Source of the DNA: Aphis gossypii
Lineage: Eukaryota > Arthropoda > Insecta > Hemiptera > Aphididae
Assembly (NCBI RefSeq): GCF_020184175.1
Contig: NC_065531.1
Location: forward strand, 11,739,213 to 11,803,212
Direction: 5' to 3'
Length of the DNA stretch: 64,000 nucleotides
In this document: in pieces, positions 12,601 through 24,500 of the stretch
Layout: every line of letters begins with the position of its first letter
How positions within the stretch are numbered: the stretch's first letter is position 1
Position numbers and translations under genes: made by a program
The notes under the pieces: generated by a model
What the model was told of the DNA's origin: nothing
What the model saw: only the letters and a program-made list of their open reading frames with translations
Databases searched by the model: none

Positions 12601-14800
12601 TAAAACTTATTGTTATCATCGAATATTGTCATTAATTAAAATGCCAATCATTCAAAAGCATTGAAAACAAGTTAACTTTGAATATATTTAGTCAATACAT
12701 AGGAAAATTGCAAATGAAATATAATTCCATTAATGCGTATTGGTAAATAATTTAAAATATAATGTTACAAAAATTTTACTTCATATCGGTTATCATATTA
12801 ATTATTATACATATTTCCTTTACATACTATATATTGTTCTATTTAACCACGAGTAGAACTAGAACTTTTTCGAAATAAACCTTTTTTTTCTAAAGTTTTG
12901 ATAATTTTTAAAAATAGTTTTTAAAGTAATAAATCATGTATTTAAAAATATTTTTTTTTTGCTTCGGCATCTTTTCATGATGAAAGAAACATAATATAAT
13001 CACTATAATAATATATTTTTATAAAGTGTTGATAAATTAGTGGTAATAATTTTCAATTAAAAATGTATACATATTAATAATCAAACAAATAATACATTAA
13101 AATGATCAAATCTGTTATAAGTTGTTAAATAAATATATTTATTTAAAAAATTGATTGATAATATGAAATTGTATGAATGATTATAACTTATTTTTACAAT
13201 AAATATTATAATGATTTTTAAATTTTTTGACCATATACAAACAAATGACAGAATTGATGAGTATATTATGATTTATGATTATTAAATAATAATTTTTGTT
13301 CGGTTATGAGGGATAAATTAATTTTTTAATCAAATCAGTTAATTTATTTCTACGAGTATAATGTAATGTACTAATGTAATACACTGTATTTTTTAAATAT
13401 TTTTAAAAGTTCAAATAAATGTTATGAATTATGTAAATTCTTTATAATATCATATATTCAAGAATTATATATTATACTAAACAATATTGATTAATTACCT
13501 AAATATTATGTAGTAAAGTGTGTATAGGTGCATACTATGTATAATAATAACATGTTTTGTTCAAAATTATGCATTGAACTATAATCTACGATAAGTCGAT
13601 AAATACCTACTTATGAAATTTACATAAACTAAACATTTAACTCAAAAACATACAACGTAAGAATAAATATATTTTCAGAAATCACTTATTTAGTTAAACT
13701 GATAAATTTATAACTTTAAAAATACATATATGTTTCTTGGGTTGAAAATTATAATTTAATATTTTAATTTAAAATCACAAATTGTCAAAATATATTATAA
13801 GAGGTAGGTATCTAGATTATAATCTGTATAGCTGTCATTTATAGAATATACGTTTTAAAATCGTTTGTAAAAATTTAGTACATAGTATTATGTCTAACCT
13901 GTACGAGAATATATTATGTAATAATATAAGAACATAATACTGTTTTATGGGTAGCTATAATATCTCAATAATTACAAGAAGGTTGAATAATACGCAGAAG
14001 ATATATTAACGATGCAGCAGTGATTAGATATCTTTCAGACGCAGTTTTATCTAAAAGTTTCTGTAGCTTTTGGGTAATTATTTACATTATTAACTAGTTG
14101 ATAAATAACTGATATCACGATCAACTAAACATCAGACCACATCAATATCTTCATCGCAATAGGTACGTTAAATTAATCAACGTCGTGAAAAGCTGAATTT
14201 TTGTTTGAGAAAAAGTTTCACGGGTTAATTATTATATGGAACATGGTTGAATGAGGGGAAATATTATGTGTGGAAACTATATTACTTGGACCGACAACCT
14301 GATATACTACATGGGACAAAAATTAAAAATTAGGTTGTATCCAAAAATATTTCATAAATATTAACTTAATATGGTCTTTATTACGTATCGACTGATGAGT
14401 GATAGCACCATTTGTACTATTTTCACTAGGCCCAAATCAATGAGTTCAGAATTGTATGAAATTAGATATTTGAGCATTAAATAACTATTTTAGTTACTTA
14501 TATGTTAAAAAATATTATTTATTCATCAGAGGAACGAAGATAATTTTCTTTTTAATTATATGCAATTTATTCTTAGCACATAAAAACAATAAAAATGATT
14601 TTGTCATGAAAATGATAGCTAGTGTTTAAAAATATCAATTTATTTTTGTCTGATTAAGTTAATTATTTTGCTTTGTTATGACGAATAATCTATTTTAGTC
14701 TAAAAATCATAATTTACCTTTCAAAATTCAAATGTATTAAAGTTCCTATTATCAATTAATAACGCTATAGTCTACTAACAAAGGTTTTCACTTCAATGCT
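9621..14800. other. Long AT-rich desert
   Basis: About 5 kb of AT-rich sequence, mostly without any open frame of 60 codons after 10060, with an AAT repeat at 12503-12523 and numerous TAGGTA/TACCTA words (for example 12081-12090 and 12109-12128). No coding, RNA or mobile-element signal is visible. Confidence 0.6.
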
Positions 14801-14831
14801 TGATATTTCAATTATAGTCAGAGGCGTTCAC

Positions 14832-14961
14832 CTGCAGAATGGTTCCACTCCAGCTAAAAAGCCAACCAATCTCGATATGGGAACTAATGATTTCGTAGGT
14901 TCATCGAAAATACGGTACAGTTTAATGCAAAAAATATTATAGCTATGCACTGTGCCGTAGT
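14832..14961 (-). CDS. Weak minus-strand exon candidate
   Basis: The minus strand is open from 15004 to 14828 and carries non-AT-biased codons; the peptide includes YRIFDEPTKSLVPISRLVGF and ends AGVEPFC. It finishes with TGCAG followed by GTGAAC (5' splice-like), and TCGGTCTTAG at 14962-14971 is a possible acceptor. With these limits it is 130 nt, entering in phase 1 and leaving in phase 2. There is no Met, so it would be internal. The sequence just outside, CAGAGGCG on the plus strand near 14819, recurs at 22031 and resembles the ends of some hAT-type transposons, so a mobile-element origin is a real alternative. Confidence 0.2.
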
Positions 14962-15004
14962 CTAAGACCGAGATAAAAACGCAGTGTCGGCGGTTTCGAC
15001 GGAG

Positions 15005-16560
15005 TCACTATGCCTGAAAATCGTGACAATAAGCTACGGCTGTCCACTAACAAAAGGTAGTACCCCTTTGACGTTGAATTTTTATATAACGAACATAGAT
15101 CTGTAAGGGTTAAAAGTAAACGCTACCGGTCGACGACACTTGTCAGACTTGTACGGGTTATCGGAAAACTCGTTCCGACGATTATAATATAATACATAAT
15201 ATGGTAATAGTACATAGTGTAATAATTACGTACGAAATCGGGGTGTGAATTTTATATATTACAATAATAGTCTGATGTGCGTGCGACAGACAATATAATA
15301 TTATTATTGTCGTATAATCGTTTCGCGTGTGTATCGCGGCGTGTACATTTACTATTATGCACTTGGCGGGTTTTCGGGCAGTGGCGTACCCGCCGCTCGG
15401 CGCAGGCGACGCGTTACGCGGACGTGCACTTTTTACAGCTATTTTCCCGGTACAAACGAGGGCAACTCGGCTGTGACTATACCGTATATATACCGAGAAC
15501 TAGCCGCCGCCCGGTGCGCAAACACACACACATATATGTGTACGGATAATACGCGTGTCGCATTCCTCTGCGATCGCGCGCGCTCGGTACGGTGTATATA
15601 GTCTATCGCGAGCGTCCTTTATCGACGGCGGCGGTGGCGGCGGCGGAGTAGGGTCATTAGCAGCAGCAGCGGCAGTAGCAGGCAACAGTGCAATCGAATA
15701 GGTACCGGACCGGACGACAATCACTCACCCGGTCGTCAAAAGGAATCGTTCGCAAGACCCAAGTGCGGATTTTTTTTCCCTCCTTTCGGTCCGATGCATT
15801 TTTTTTTTCCATACCCAACTCCGCCGCCGCCTCGTCCGTGCGTGTACGACCTCTATTATAGACGACCGCCTGCAGACCGGTATTGGACCCGAAGCAGTTT
15901 GTCTGATTGCGTACATACGAGTGCACACACATTCATATTTATATATACACACACGCTTATATATATATATGTGTGTACGCAGGACGACTGCAGCAGCAAC
16001 CTGCACAGCTTCTTCCCCTCCGCACGCGTCTCCTTCGACGGCGGCGACGACGACGCGTATAAACGTTACTGGTGCGCGAGGCTTGGCGATAATCGTCGCC
16101 GACTGTAATACTGCTGCTGCTGCTGCGTTCGTGTACCGGATACTCAATGAGAGGCGGCGGCGGCGGCGACGGTGACGGCAGTTCCTAGAAAATCGATCTG
16201 CGCTCGTAACTGACCTGCACTAACTACGTACGGAATGACCTGATGGCGTACGCATATACGTGTGTAGTCGACGCTCCTGTGTGTTTATCCGCGTGTGTGT
16301 GTATACCAGACGAAATATTCTGGTATTGAAACGTCACCGCCGCCGTGCTACCTACACCGGTCTCTCCCCGTCTGGTTCGATAATAATCGTCGCCGACTTG
16401 GTCGTCGCTCGCACACAAATAACGACAACAATATACGCGTATTTCACAGACCATCTCTACCTGTATATGATATGATATTATGTGTGTGTTATGATATTAT
16501 AGACGTCCAACGTAATCATACATTTTGTATCGCGTAATCCGTGAACGAAGTCGACGTGTT
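15005..16560. other. Strong CpG-rich island
   Basis: The most GC-rich long block in the left half. It holds CGG repeats at 15624-15647 and about 16152-16170, CA/TG runs near 15520-15540 and 15920-15975, and TA runs. At least eight open frames overlap on both strands, which is expected for CpG-rich sequence; none has a domain or consistent splice boundaries. A promoter, enhancer cluster or untranslated exon is possible, and the sequence alone does not choose between them. Confidence 0.4.
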
Positions 16561-19500
16561 GATCATTTGCCAAAGTTAAGCTCGCTAGTCTAACGCGCGC
16601 CTACCGTATAAAATTGTTTGTCATACTAAAATACCCCCGCTGTTTCCCCGTGGAAGTGTGCAATATTTCACACGATATCTATTATTCTTACCCCTGCAGT
16701 AAACGTCGGTCCACAGTAATATATCCTTATAATGTGCCTGCAGCACTGTTCGTTTGGACCAGCTCCTATTGTGACGGTAAAATCGATCATATCAAAAGTT
16801 CAAAACGAACGGGCGAGCATATTATAACCCCAAATGTACAATATTATGTTTATACGCGTTTTTTGAATTTTTCATCTATCATCCGTTACACCTGCCGCCT
16901 GTTTGTCTTTTAATTTTATTATTGGATTCTGTGCTGCCTTTTAGACTATTTCTCCAAATCAAATCTTATTTCATCGATCTCATTTATATACGAAGATTCC
17001 TTCCATTTCATTTATGTTCTTATTTTCTCCGATACTAACTAATAATAGTTTAAGCGTGTTGGGGAGAGTGTATCTCCTCGTCTAAAACCAGTAATTACTA
17101 TAACTGGGTTTGATGCCATACACGCTATCTTAATCTTAATCTCCGAATACGTTTGAGACTTGCTTAAATAAATCAACAAATTTGTTTAGAAAACTCTAGT
17201 ACTCTAGTATGTTCTGTTTATTAGACTTTGTGTTATATATACGGTTTATTTAAGAACAACATTGAAAATGTCATTCTCTTATTTTGAATCATCTCTTCTG
17301 GTACATACACATATATAATGTTTTGTAAACGTTCGTCAAAGATTCGTGTACAGTAAACAGTAAACACATTGTCCGGCTATACACCAATAAAATATAGCAG
17401 ATAAGATATAATTTAAGTTTACGATTTTTAAACGTTAGCGATTGCTAACAAGTAACGACTTTCCACTCATTGGCAGATAAACAATGTATCTGCATAAAAC
17501 TCAATATTACAAATTTATATAAAAACAATAATAATAATATTGGTATAGCTAAAACATGCGATCAATAAAAATCACTTTACACACCGACATTCGCAACTTG
17601 TTGACTGGTTTCGGAAATTCTCACAACCCGTATGCGAGTGAATTGTGAATAAATTATTAACTATTGATGTTTACTAATTACGGATTTGATGTCGAAGACA
17701 AAATTACACACGAATGATAATATTAAATGAACAGCTAATGATCATGACATTTTAAACTAGGTGTCTATTGCAATACTAATTGAATTCACGGACATTTTTG
17801 TAGCACGTTTTGCGTTAGTTTTAACGTCTAATCGTCTGTGTTGATGTATCATGTATGTATAGTATCCTTAATGTGATTTAGTAATACGTATAATGTTAAT
17901 ATCATGGCAAGTTGAAATCCAATCTTAATAGATTAATGTGGTTCGTAAATTACTTAAGATACTTAAGTTGATTAAAACTTTATAAGCCGCTTACACTAAA
18001 TTTATACGGTTTGTTGGATTATTGTTAAGTCGAAATTCGATTAGAATGGTTAAGTAATCGTTTTACCTACGAATTCGTTATACAAATCATGGTCAATTAG
18101 ATATTGTTGATTTTGTTTATTCACCAATCGGTCATTTTATAAATAACGACTTTAAAGCGTCACAATTAATATGTAAAAAAAATTTAAAAACAATTCATAT
18201 TTTTATCAGTAGAATGAAAAAAATGTATTAATTATTGCTGAAACTATTTAGTATTATTGATTTAGTGTTAGTGTTTAGTTTAGAGTATACATAATAATAT
18301 ATTAATGTTAGGTATATAGATAAATTTACTTATTCCTGTTTTTATATTTAAGTATTAAACGGTACGATATTATCATACGATTTAACGATGCTGTCAGATT
18401 AAATACTTGTATAAGATACGATAGCCTCTAGAAATATAACTTATCCCTATCTAATAACTCAGTTTTCGCTTGTTTACCGAGTTGCATAATATGTATATAT
18501 AGATAAAAAAACACATTTAAGTTAAAAATACTAAAACCGCAAATTCTAAATGACTATTATAAAATATTTTAAAAAGAAACAAAGTATAATATTTTTGTAA
18601 AATGTAAAATTATAATTTCTATTTCATGGTCATACTATTAAATAAGTTTTAAATTATAAATTACCTATACGATAATAATATTGTGTAGTGTAATATCATG
18701 TGACGAATATAATTCTTTATTACGACAAATTTAAACTTAGATTATAATCATCAATTATTATTAAACCTTAATTGTATTTTTTAAATTATTTCATATTTTA
18801 ATCGATAATGAGTCGTTATTAATGAAGTAAATACCTAATTAAAACTTAAAAAATAATAACACATAATGAATTACTTCTTACTTAAAATTATATCGAAATA
18901 AATCGCAATTGCTGTAAAATAATAATTTTAAAACAGGTAGGTTGACATATAAATATATTATTAAAGTGAACTTAATTATGTCAACTTTTAAGAAACAGAC
19001 GAGAATTCTATAATAAACTTTAAAACAATAAATTGTTTTCCCTTAGGATAATCATACTATCTCATTTAGAGTCAGCCAGCATGATGAAAAAATCATAACG
19101 ATGTTAAATAGAAAATTGAATTCTGATTATAATTACTTTCATTAATTCGATTTTAAATATATAAATATGCATATTATAATATGCTTTATAATAGTATTAT
19201 ACTATAAATACTATAGTATTGTTTAGAGTTCTAGATTTAATGTATATTTAATACAAATTTGATTCTACAGATGAGCTAAAAATATGTAAAATGTATTGAA
19301 TTTTTTTTCTAATAATGTGATGTATTAATAATGAACGCATAAAGCAGTTAGCAAAACTCATATAAATTTGTATAATAATTAATAAACATATTCTGTAAAC
19401 ATACGAATAAATCATGCATAATCATATATTAAGAAATAGTTACTTAAATAAAGTGGCACTTTTTATTTCTTTTAATTATACATTTAATCAATTTTTAGTT

Positions 19501-20400
19501 TTTGAAAGTTCTAATTGTTTTAAACATTAATTTTTAAAATACTTAGATTTTTTATATGTACTATTTAATTAGAGGTACTATAATAATTTCTTTTTATTTC
19601 AACTAAGAATAACCATTGAAGATTTTTTCCAATTATTTTCAGTATTATTTATCTTCATGTACTTAAAATATTACGTCTATAAAAATGGGTTTAAGAAATA
19701 AGAAAGTTTTATGATTATTTGAATACTATATAGTAATTAGTATTATAACAAATCAATGTTTTATCATTTGTAAAAATTGTCTTAGCGTAGTAAGTACTAG
19801 ACTAGATATATATTATGTAAATTTTAAATTTTATGTAAAACTATTTTTAATGTAAATATTATCCTTAGTACATAAAGCAAAATAACTCAAAAACTATCTT
19901 TTCATTATTTTCTTTTTGATTTAGGTGCATCGACGTATTCAAAAATACAATTAAAATCGGCAATTTTTATTAGAAAAGACTAAACTCTTCTTACCCAGGA
20001 TACTCCTTAAAAGATATAAAAATTAGGTCAAAATATATTTGAAAATTCCAAAAATCAAAAAATTAATATATACAACAAAAAAGGAAAAGGTGATAATCAT
20101 GCCACGATTTTTATCTAATAACTCTTTGATATATGCTTTAATTAAAATTTCAGTGAGTACAACACGTTTTCCAAAATATTTAACATTAGTTATATTATGT
20201 GAATTAGTTTAAATAAATTTAAAATTTTTGAGTTTATAAATTATTTTAAAACAAATTATAGATATTATCTTGGATAAATGTCTAAAAGTAGATGATATTC
20301 TGCTTTGTAAACTTGTACAACTGATCACTGTGAATTATATATTAAATTATTATTTAATACTAAATTTTAACTTTAAAGTTCTACATGATTCACTGCCTAT
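16561..20400. other. AT-rich non-coding stretch
   Basis: 16.56-17.6 kb is moderately AT-rich; the rest is desert with very few frames. It contains the left part of a mobile-element fragment described separately. No gene is visible. Confidence 0.55.
19985..20105 (-). mobile_element. Fragment of the same miniature element family as at 51.4 and 52.3 kb
   Basis: The reverse complement of 20031-20057 is identical over 27 bp to 52325-52351 inside the second miniature element. In this orientation the outer end near 20090-20105 (GGTGATAATCATGCC on the plus strand) resembles the mirrored element terminus GGTGAATCATCCTG. The other end is not identifiable, so this is a decayed or partial copy in the opposite orientation. 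Confidence 0.5.
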
Positions 20401-21300
20401 TGTTTACTCGCACAACTGCATATTCAGCACGAATTTCGAACAATTAACCGCGTGTCCGTGTAGCATCTTCGACTTGCTCATCTAACCGCCGTTGGCACAA
20501 CCGGAAGTCCAACGACATTATATTATGTATACGTATATAATAGGTAACCTATACCCACTGTGTCCCACCGTGAGTACAATATAAATTACTGAGGTTAATT
20601 GTACCCTATGGATAAAGATAAATACACACCAGGCTAATGCGAGCGGTAGGACACCCATCTGATATAAATTGTTTAGGTCAACTGTACACGGTCCCCAGAG
20701 GTATAAATATTATACGCTTAGGTATAAATCGCCCTAGCAATTTGTACCTAGACTTAAACATTTGATATATATAATATATACAATGATATAATAACATATT
20801 ATGTCTGCAGCCATTCCACCACATGCAACACGTGGAGCGCAGTAGCTATATGTATATTTTTTTATGTACCTATATTATGCATATTTACACACATTACATA
20901 GTTACCGAGACGTATACCGTTACTGATGTAGTAGGAATCTGTGGTCGATTCAAAAATTTTTCAATTATTAATCAACTGTTATTTTTCTTATGGTTAACGT
21001 CATCTCTATTGAACGTTTTTCTCGACAAATAAATACATCAATAAAATATGTGTTATAATTATGTTTCCACTCCCCTTAGAGACATTTTAAATAAATGTAC
21101 GTAATATACTGTCTGCACTCTGCACAGACATACTGCTGCCACGGTGGCGTGGTGGATTATTACCACAAATAATGAACAGGACACTATACAATATGCTTTT
21201 ACATATTATATATTTATGCGAAGTAGAAAAACAATTATAGGTTTTTAAAATACATCTGAACACAAGCACTGTTCGTTTTAAACATTTTGAAAATAATATT
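20401..21300. other. Mixed-composition non-coding stretch
   Basis: 20.4-20.75 kb has modest GC and CpG content; the rest is AT-rich. A 71-codon plus-strand frame at 20270-20485 and a 25-codon minus-strand frame inside it have no recognisable content. Confidence 0.45.
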
Positions 21301-21322
21301 GTTCGCGCTTTAGCCTTAAAGC

Positions 21323-21360
21323 CTTAAAAAAAAAAAAAGCGAATCAAGAGTGAGATTCGC
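21323..21360 (-). other. Hairpin followed by a T run (minus strand)
   Basis: On the minus strand GCGAATC, an 8-nt loop and GATTCGC (21339-21360) form a perfect 7-bp stem directly followed by thirteen T residues. In a eukaryote this resembles the end of an RNA polymerase III transcript or the tail of a short retroposon; neither a promoter box nor a body could be identified upstream. Confidence 0.3.
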
Positions 21361-21879
21361 CAATTAATAAGCACCATAATACCTATTACAATACTATATT
21401 TATAGTATCGTAGTTAAAATAAGGCGATCCGACATACGCCGTCGTCCTATAGTTACGAGTATAATATTATAATGGTATAATAGTTTTGATGTTTACAAAG
21501 CATTACAGATTAAAGACTTGGAAATACAATTACACGGACACCATAATATTATAATCGATGTAGTTACGTCACGCAGACAACATAATATTATACCTATTAT
21601 TATATTTATTATTGTCAAAATATTATTATTATGTGGTCATTTATATTGTAAACCTGTTGCTGATCGTTACACTTTTTGGGAACAAATATTTTTATACAAC
21701 TATGCTTATGTTAAAAATTTAAATACGCTGAATAAGTGCATTTATTATTGCACTACTGTGTACACATACACACCTATTATAATACCGTGAATAAGAATAT
21801 TATATTACATAGTTCGAATTCCTTGAAATGTGCCAACTATACTACCGACTAAATTATTAATTTGTGTGAAAATGCCAAT

Positions 21880-22240
21880 GTCTCAGTCGGCACTTTACGA
21901 CGATCGACTGAACCAGCTCTGAGACCGGATATCGTCTAACTTCTTCGACATCCGTAATCATTAATGTACATGATCGATTTGACTATGGCTGCTACCGGAG
22001 ATGATAGACGCGGCCGTCTACGGAAAGTCAGAGGCGAAACTTTAGGAGAGTATACCAGAACCGCGGTCCGTTGACTCTCTTTTTGGTCCCGAGGCAATCT
22101 GTAGCCAAGGCCGTGTCGCGTCTCCAGTTTCCACCGATTCTGCAGTCTCTAAGATCTTCACTCGCCCCATGCTGCTTCGGTCTCCGCCACCATTCAAAAA
22201 GTCATCGTCTGTACCACCGTCAGACAACATACCTAGTATT
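21880..22240. other. GC-rich patch around the uncertain open frame
   Basis: Higher GC than the flanks, with no microsatellite to explain it. The reading in the previous entry is the only content I can propose. Confidence 0.3.
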
Positions 22241-22296
22241 TTTTGTAACTTATATTTTTCACTTTTTTCACTGTAATTACTGATTGCAATTATCAA
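22040..22296 (-). CDS. Uncertain minus-strand open frame, possibly exon or decayed mobile-element gene
   Basis: An open frame on the minus strand in a patch of clearly higher GC than its surroundings. The peptide is mixed and not low-complexity: KLQKILGMLSDGGTDDDFLN, then a Gly-rich turn, then GRVKILETAESVETGD and IASGPKRESTDRG, ending SGILS before a stop at 22042. Shortly beyond the stop another frame continues (VSPLTFRRRPRLSSPVAAIV), as in an interrupted gene. The TCTGACTTTC junction carries the AGTCAGAGGCG word also found at 14816. No family is recognised. It could be an exon, a frameshifted pseudogene or a non-autonomous element. Confidence 0.25.
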
Positions 22297-24500
22297 TCGC
22301 TAGACATATATGCTAACAAAGGTCGTAAAATTAATTAAAGTAAAATCAAATTAACGTATATAAACTGAAAATTAGATACATATTAATCGTTAAAATATGA
22401 TCTAATAATAATAAATAATAAAAAAAAAAAATTATAAAATACAATGGATGTAATAGAAAAATATTCATCATTACGTTTTTATTGGAGAATAAAAATGATC
22501 ACTTCCTTTTATCGCCAGTCATGTGGAAAAAAATTGAATCAAAATGGATTAGAAAATATAGCACCCTAATAATAAACTCCGACCATATACCTAGTAAGTA
22601 AAAATTAATTTTTTTTCTGTTTCCTCTTAGTAACACTTAGAACAAATAATAATTTCAAGTGGGTAACTACCAATCAGAATAATAGGTAATAATGATATAT
22701 AAATATTAACACAATCCTTATAAATCCTTATAAATCCTTATTGATAAGACGTGATTACTATTTAAACAATGATTTTTTGATTATTTTTATTTCAACTAAT
22801 TATTTTTGCATTCATAAAAAATAATCGTTTAAATGTCTACGTTACTATATGATTATAATAATTAATTATAACTATAAAAAGTAAGGTCATTTATTATGTC
22901 GTAATTCATGTGCGCGATGCGTTTGTAGGAAGTGAATTTCATCACTTGACTTAATCCTTTTTAATAAACGAAATAAATTGAGGTTTTTTTTACAACACCA
23001 CGAGTAGTTACATAATACTTATTTAATACTACCTACCGAAACTATATCATACTGATTAGTGGTTATTACATATCAATATAATTTACTATCATAGAAAGTC
23101 AGTAAATGGCACAAATTTTTATTTTTGAAAACAATCGTTCCCTTTTACTTTCAATAAAATCAATGCATCCTAGGTGTAAGAGAACACATATAATTTTTAT
23201 TTCACTCGGTGATCGGACGTTTAAAATTCCACTTGGTTTTTTTTCTTTTTTTTTGCGACTCGTCAATGACTCTTTGAAAACCACATTCAATCGTTTACGT
23301 GTCGGATTCTTCGTCTGGGTGTCTGTCGTCTGTTGTCCTCTCTAGCGCGTCAACCCTCCATAATATTAATACCATTAATAACTGGTTTGAACCGTTCCCA
23401 TCCTTGTCAGATTTGTGTATGAAAAAAATACTATACACTCGTATATAATTTATTAATTTCAGTTTCAATTTCAACTAAAACATAAAAAAAAAAAATACTA
23501 CGGTAGCATTGAATGATTAATTGGCTAAATGGAATATATTATGTCGTCGATAGCAAAAAAAAAAAAACAAAAATACGTTTATGTTAACGTATTTGTTATA
23601 ATTTTTTTTTTTTTTCGCCAAACGATAATAATATTATAGATGTATTTCGTACTCGCGTGACTTCCGCCTGCCGATTAAAAATTCAATTTATCGTGTAGAT
23701 TTTGATTAATTTCCACATATTGTGTGCAATAAGTCTCAATAAAAACGCACGACTTTTCATTCCCGATAGTAGTACGATCTACGTATTACCGATATTATTA
23801 TAAGCGGCGTAAGGCGGTTTGTTCCTTGTTCGTTTCACTGCAGAACCCGATGAATTATTAAGTTCTACGGGAGAATCGCAACAATAATTATATTAGACGT
23901 AGACGAACGCAAACAGTAATTTATCGAGTTCGTTTCGGAGTCGAAACTCAATAACAATCGAACATAACGTAACTATATGGTCAATACACTCGTAATAGTT
24001 GGCCGTACAACGAAAACCAATGCTTTACCGTTTTGACCGTTATCTATTTTATTATCGCTTTTCGTTGTTTTAATGTAAAATCACTGTAATGTAATCACTG
24101 CAAGTATAAAATGTACGAACTTTTATTTTTCACCGAGCAAAAATAGAGTCACACGCGATGTAGACATTTAAATAATATTATTATCATATTATTTATGATC
24201 CGTTCGTTTCTCGAAAACCGTGTACATTGTCACGTTCGATACTCCAAGGTGTTTTAAAAACAAAACTCAAAAGCGATCACTCATCCGACCGTTGCTGTTA
24301 CGGCTCGCACGCATTAAATCGGCAATTCATGTACTCCGCGTGTATATCTCTAGGCGATTCGGATTTATTCGCAATAACTATAATGGGAGAATTATTATTA
24401 CATATATGTGTATAACGTATTTAATACTGCAGCAAGCATAAAACTAGCCAGAGGTCATTGCTAATACGCGTATTTATTATTATTTTTTTTCAACATCATA
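22241..24500. other. AT-rich non-coding stretch
   Basis: Several A or T runs (about 23484-23495, 23555-23568 and 23600-23615). 23.6-24.4 kb is slightly richer in CpG. No gene is supported. Confidence 0.5.
22713..22740. repeat. Short tandem repeat, 10-bp unit, three copies
   Basis: The unit AATCCTTATA is repeated nearly three times without change, followed by TTGATAAG. Confidence 0.8.

Noticed and set aside
15725..16147. 140-codon minus-strand frame with poly-Ala and Arg-rich parts
   Set aside because: Composition-driven opening in CpG-rich and CA/TA repeat sequence; opposite frames are equally open and no splice limits fit.
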